Below are positions 4,851-5,210 of a stretch of DNA of 5,210 nt, piece by piece. The notes beneath the pieces were generated by a model. The model had not been told where the DNA came from and did no database searches. It saw only the letters and a list, made by a program, of their open reading frames with translations. Numbering within the stretch: position 1 is the stretch's first letter; the number at the start of each line of letters is the position of its first letter. The DNA is from Candidatus Woesearchaeota archaeon (GTDB lineage: Archaea; Nanobdellota; Nanobdellia; Woesearchaeales; WJKL01). The translations under genes and the position numbers were made by a program. Location: the NCBI GenBank assembly GCA_014729145.1, contig WJKL01000046.1:1-5210 (forward strand). Direction: 5' to 3'.

Positions 4851-5210
4851 ATGAACAAAAAAGGGATAGAACTATCAGTAAATTTTCTTGTTATCGTTAT
4901 CATCTCACTAGTAATATTAAGTTCAGGCATACTTATTGTAAGAAGATATTTCTCAACTGCTGAGGATATAAAAACACAGCTTGATGAACAGACAGAAAGA
5001 CAGATAGAAGCTTCTTTGGGTCAGGGAAAAATGATATCAGTGCCTTTCAAAAGAAAGACAATTGGAAGGGGAGAATCTGATATTCTTGGTCTTGGAGTAT
5101 TAAATATAGAAGACCACAGGACAGAGTTTAATGTAAATATTTCTTTAAGCAGCGCATATGATAAAAACAAAGACCTGATAGATCAAAACTTGGCTGAAAG
5201 AATAGATATA
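4851..5210 (+). CDS. Pilin-like membrane-anchored surface protein, paralogue (partial, 3' end outside window)
   Basis: The frame is open from the ATG at 4851 to the right edge (120 residues). It begins MNKKGIELSVNFLVIVIISL. KKG-I-E resembles a class III prepilin cleavage site (after the Gly), followed by one hydrophobic helix (about 10-30), RR, then a polar stalk (DEQTERQIEASLGQG, about 45-59). The outer region contains GRGESDILGLGVLNIEDHRTEF and NVNIS, matching GERETIALGVQNTGG and KINVS of the 4039 protein. The two genes are therefore diverged tandem duplicates. Its prepilin-like cleavage site is better formed than in the first paralogue. An N-glycosylation sequon NIS lies near residue 96. 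The role is presumably an extracellular or envelope protein; a filament subunit is possible but not shown. Confidence 0.7.
   Translation, partial: MNKKGIELSVNFLVIVIISLVILSSGILIVRRYFSTAEDIKTQLDEQTERQIEASLGQGKMISVPFKRKTIGRGESDILGLGVLNIEDHRTEFNVNISLSSAYDKNKDLIDQNLAERIDI

Overview
The window is AT-rich and reads as archaeal. It carries an L10e-type (uL16) ribosomal protein, a YhbY-type CRM protein, TATA boxes about 25-30 bases ahead of several start codons, apparently leaderless starts, and GGTGAT/GAGGTG Shine-Dalgarno sites. The L10e N-terminus (RKFCAYRRLERPYTR) and the tandem single-anchor surface proteins resemble those I associate with DPANN archaea of the Woesearchaeota/Pacearchaeota kind. 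That placement is inference from memory of the families, not a search result.

Layout. Bases 1-201 are the 3' end of an NAD(P)H-hydrate dehydratase gene on the plus strand. Facing it is a 70-codon gene of unknown function (190-402, minus). A compact divergent control region (about 403-492) follows. It has one near-symmetrical TATA element usable in both directions and three consecutive 10-bp units with a TACGT core. Next comes a plus-strand pair: a 47-aa ribbon-helix-helix regulator (493-636) translationally coupled by an ATGA overlap to a KefB/KefC-type monovalent cation:proton antiporter with a C-terminal RCK_N domain (633-2339). A YhbY-like RNA-binding protein (2377-2637) and a HAD-family hydrolase with an unusual motif I (2670-3320) follow on the same strand. 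The ribosomal protein gene rpl10e (3321-3851, minus) abuts the hydrolase stop with no intervening base. A 187-bp intergenic stretch holds the rpl10e promoter, several inverted repeats and the promoter of the last gene group. That group is a pilin-like, membrane-anchored surface protein (4039-4590), a 70-aa two-helix membrane protein (4601-4813), and a paralogue of the first surface protein that runs off the right edge (4851-5210).

How the parts may work together. The most interesting unit is the small regulator plus antiporter. The repeats lie between the TATA box and the start codon of the regulator gene, spaced one helical turn apart, where a repressor would block initiation. This suggests an autoregulated ion-homeostasis operon whose operator may also control the divergent small gene. 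The right end looks like a cell-surface gene cluster: two related proteins with a pilin-like N-terminal helix and a beta-rich outer domain, with a small membrane protein between them. Everything else is ordinary housekeeping.
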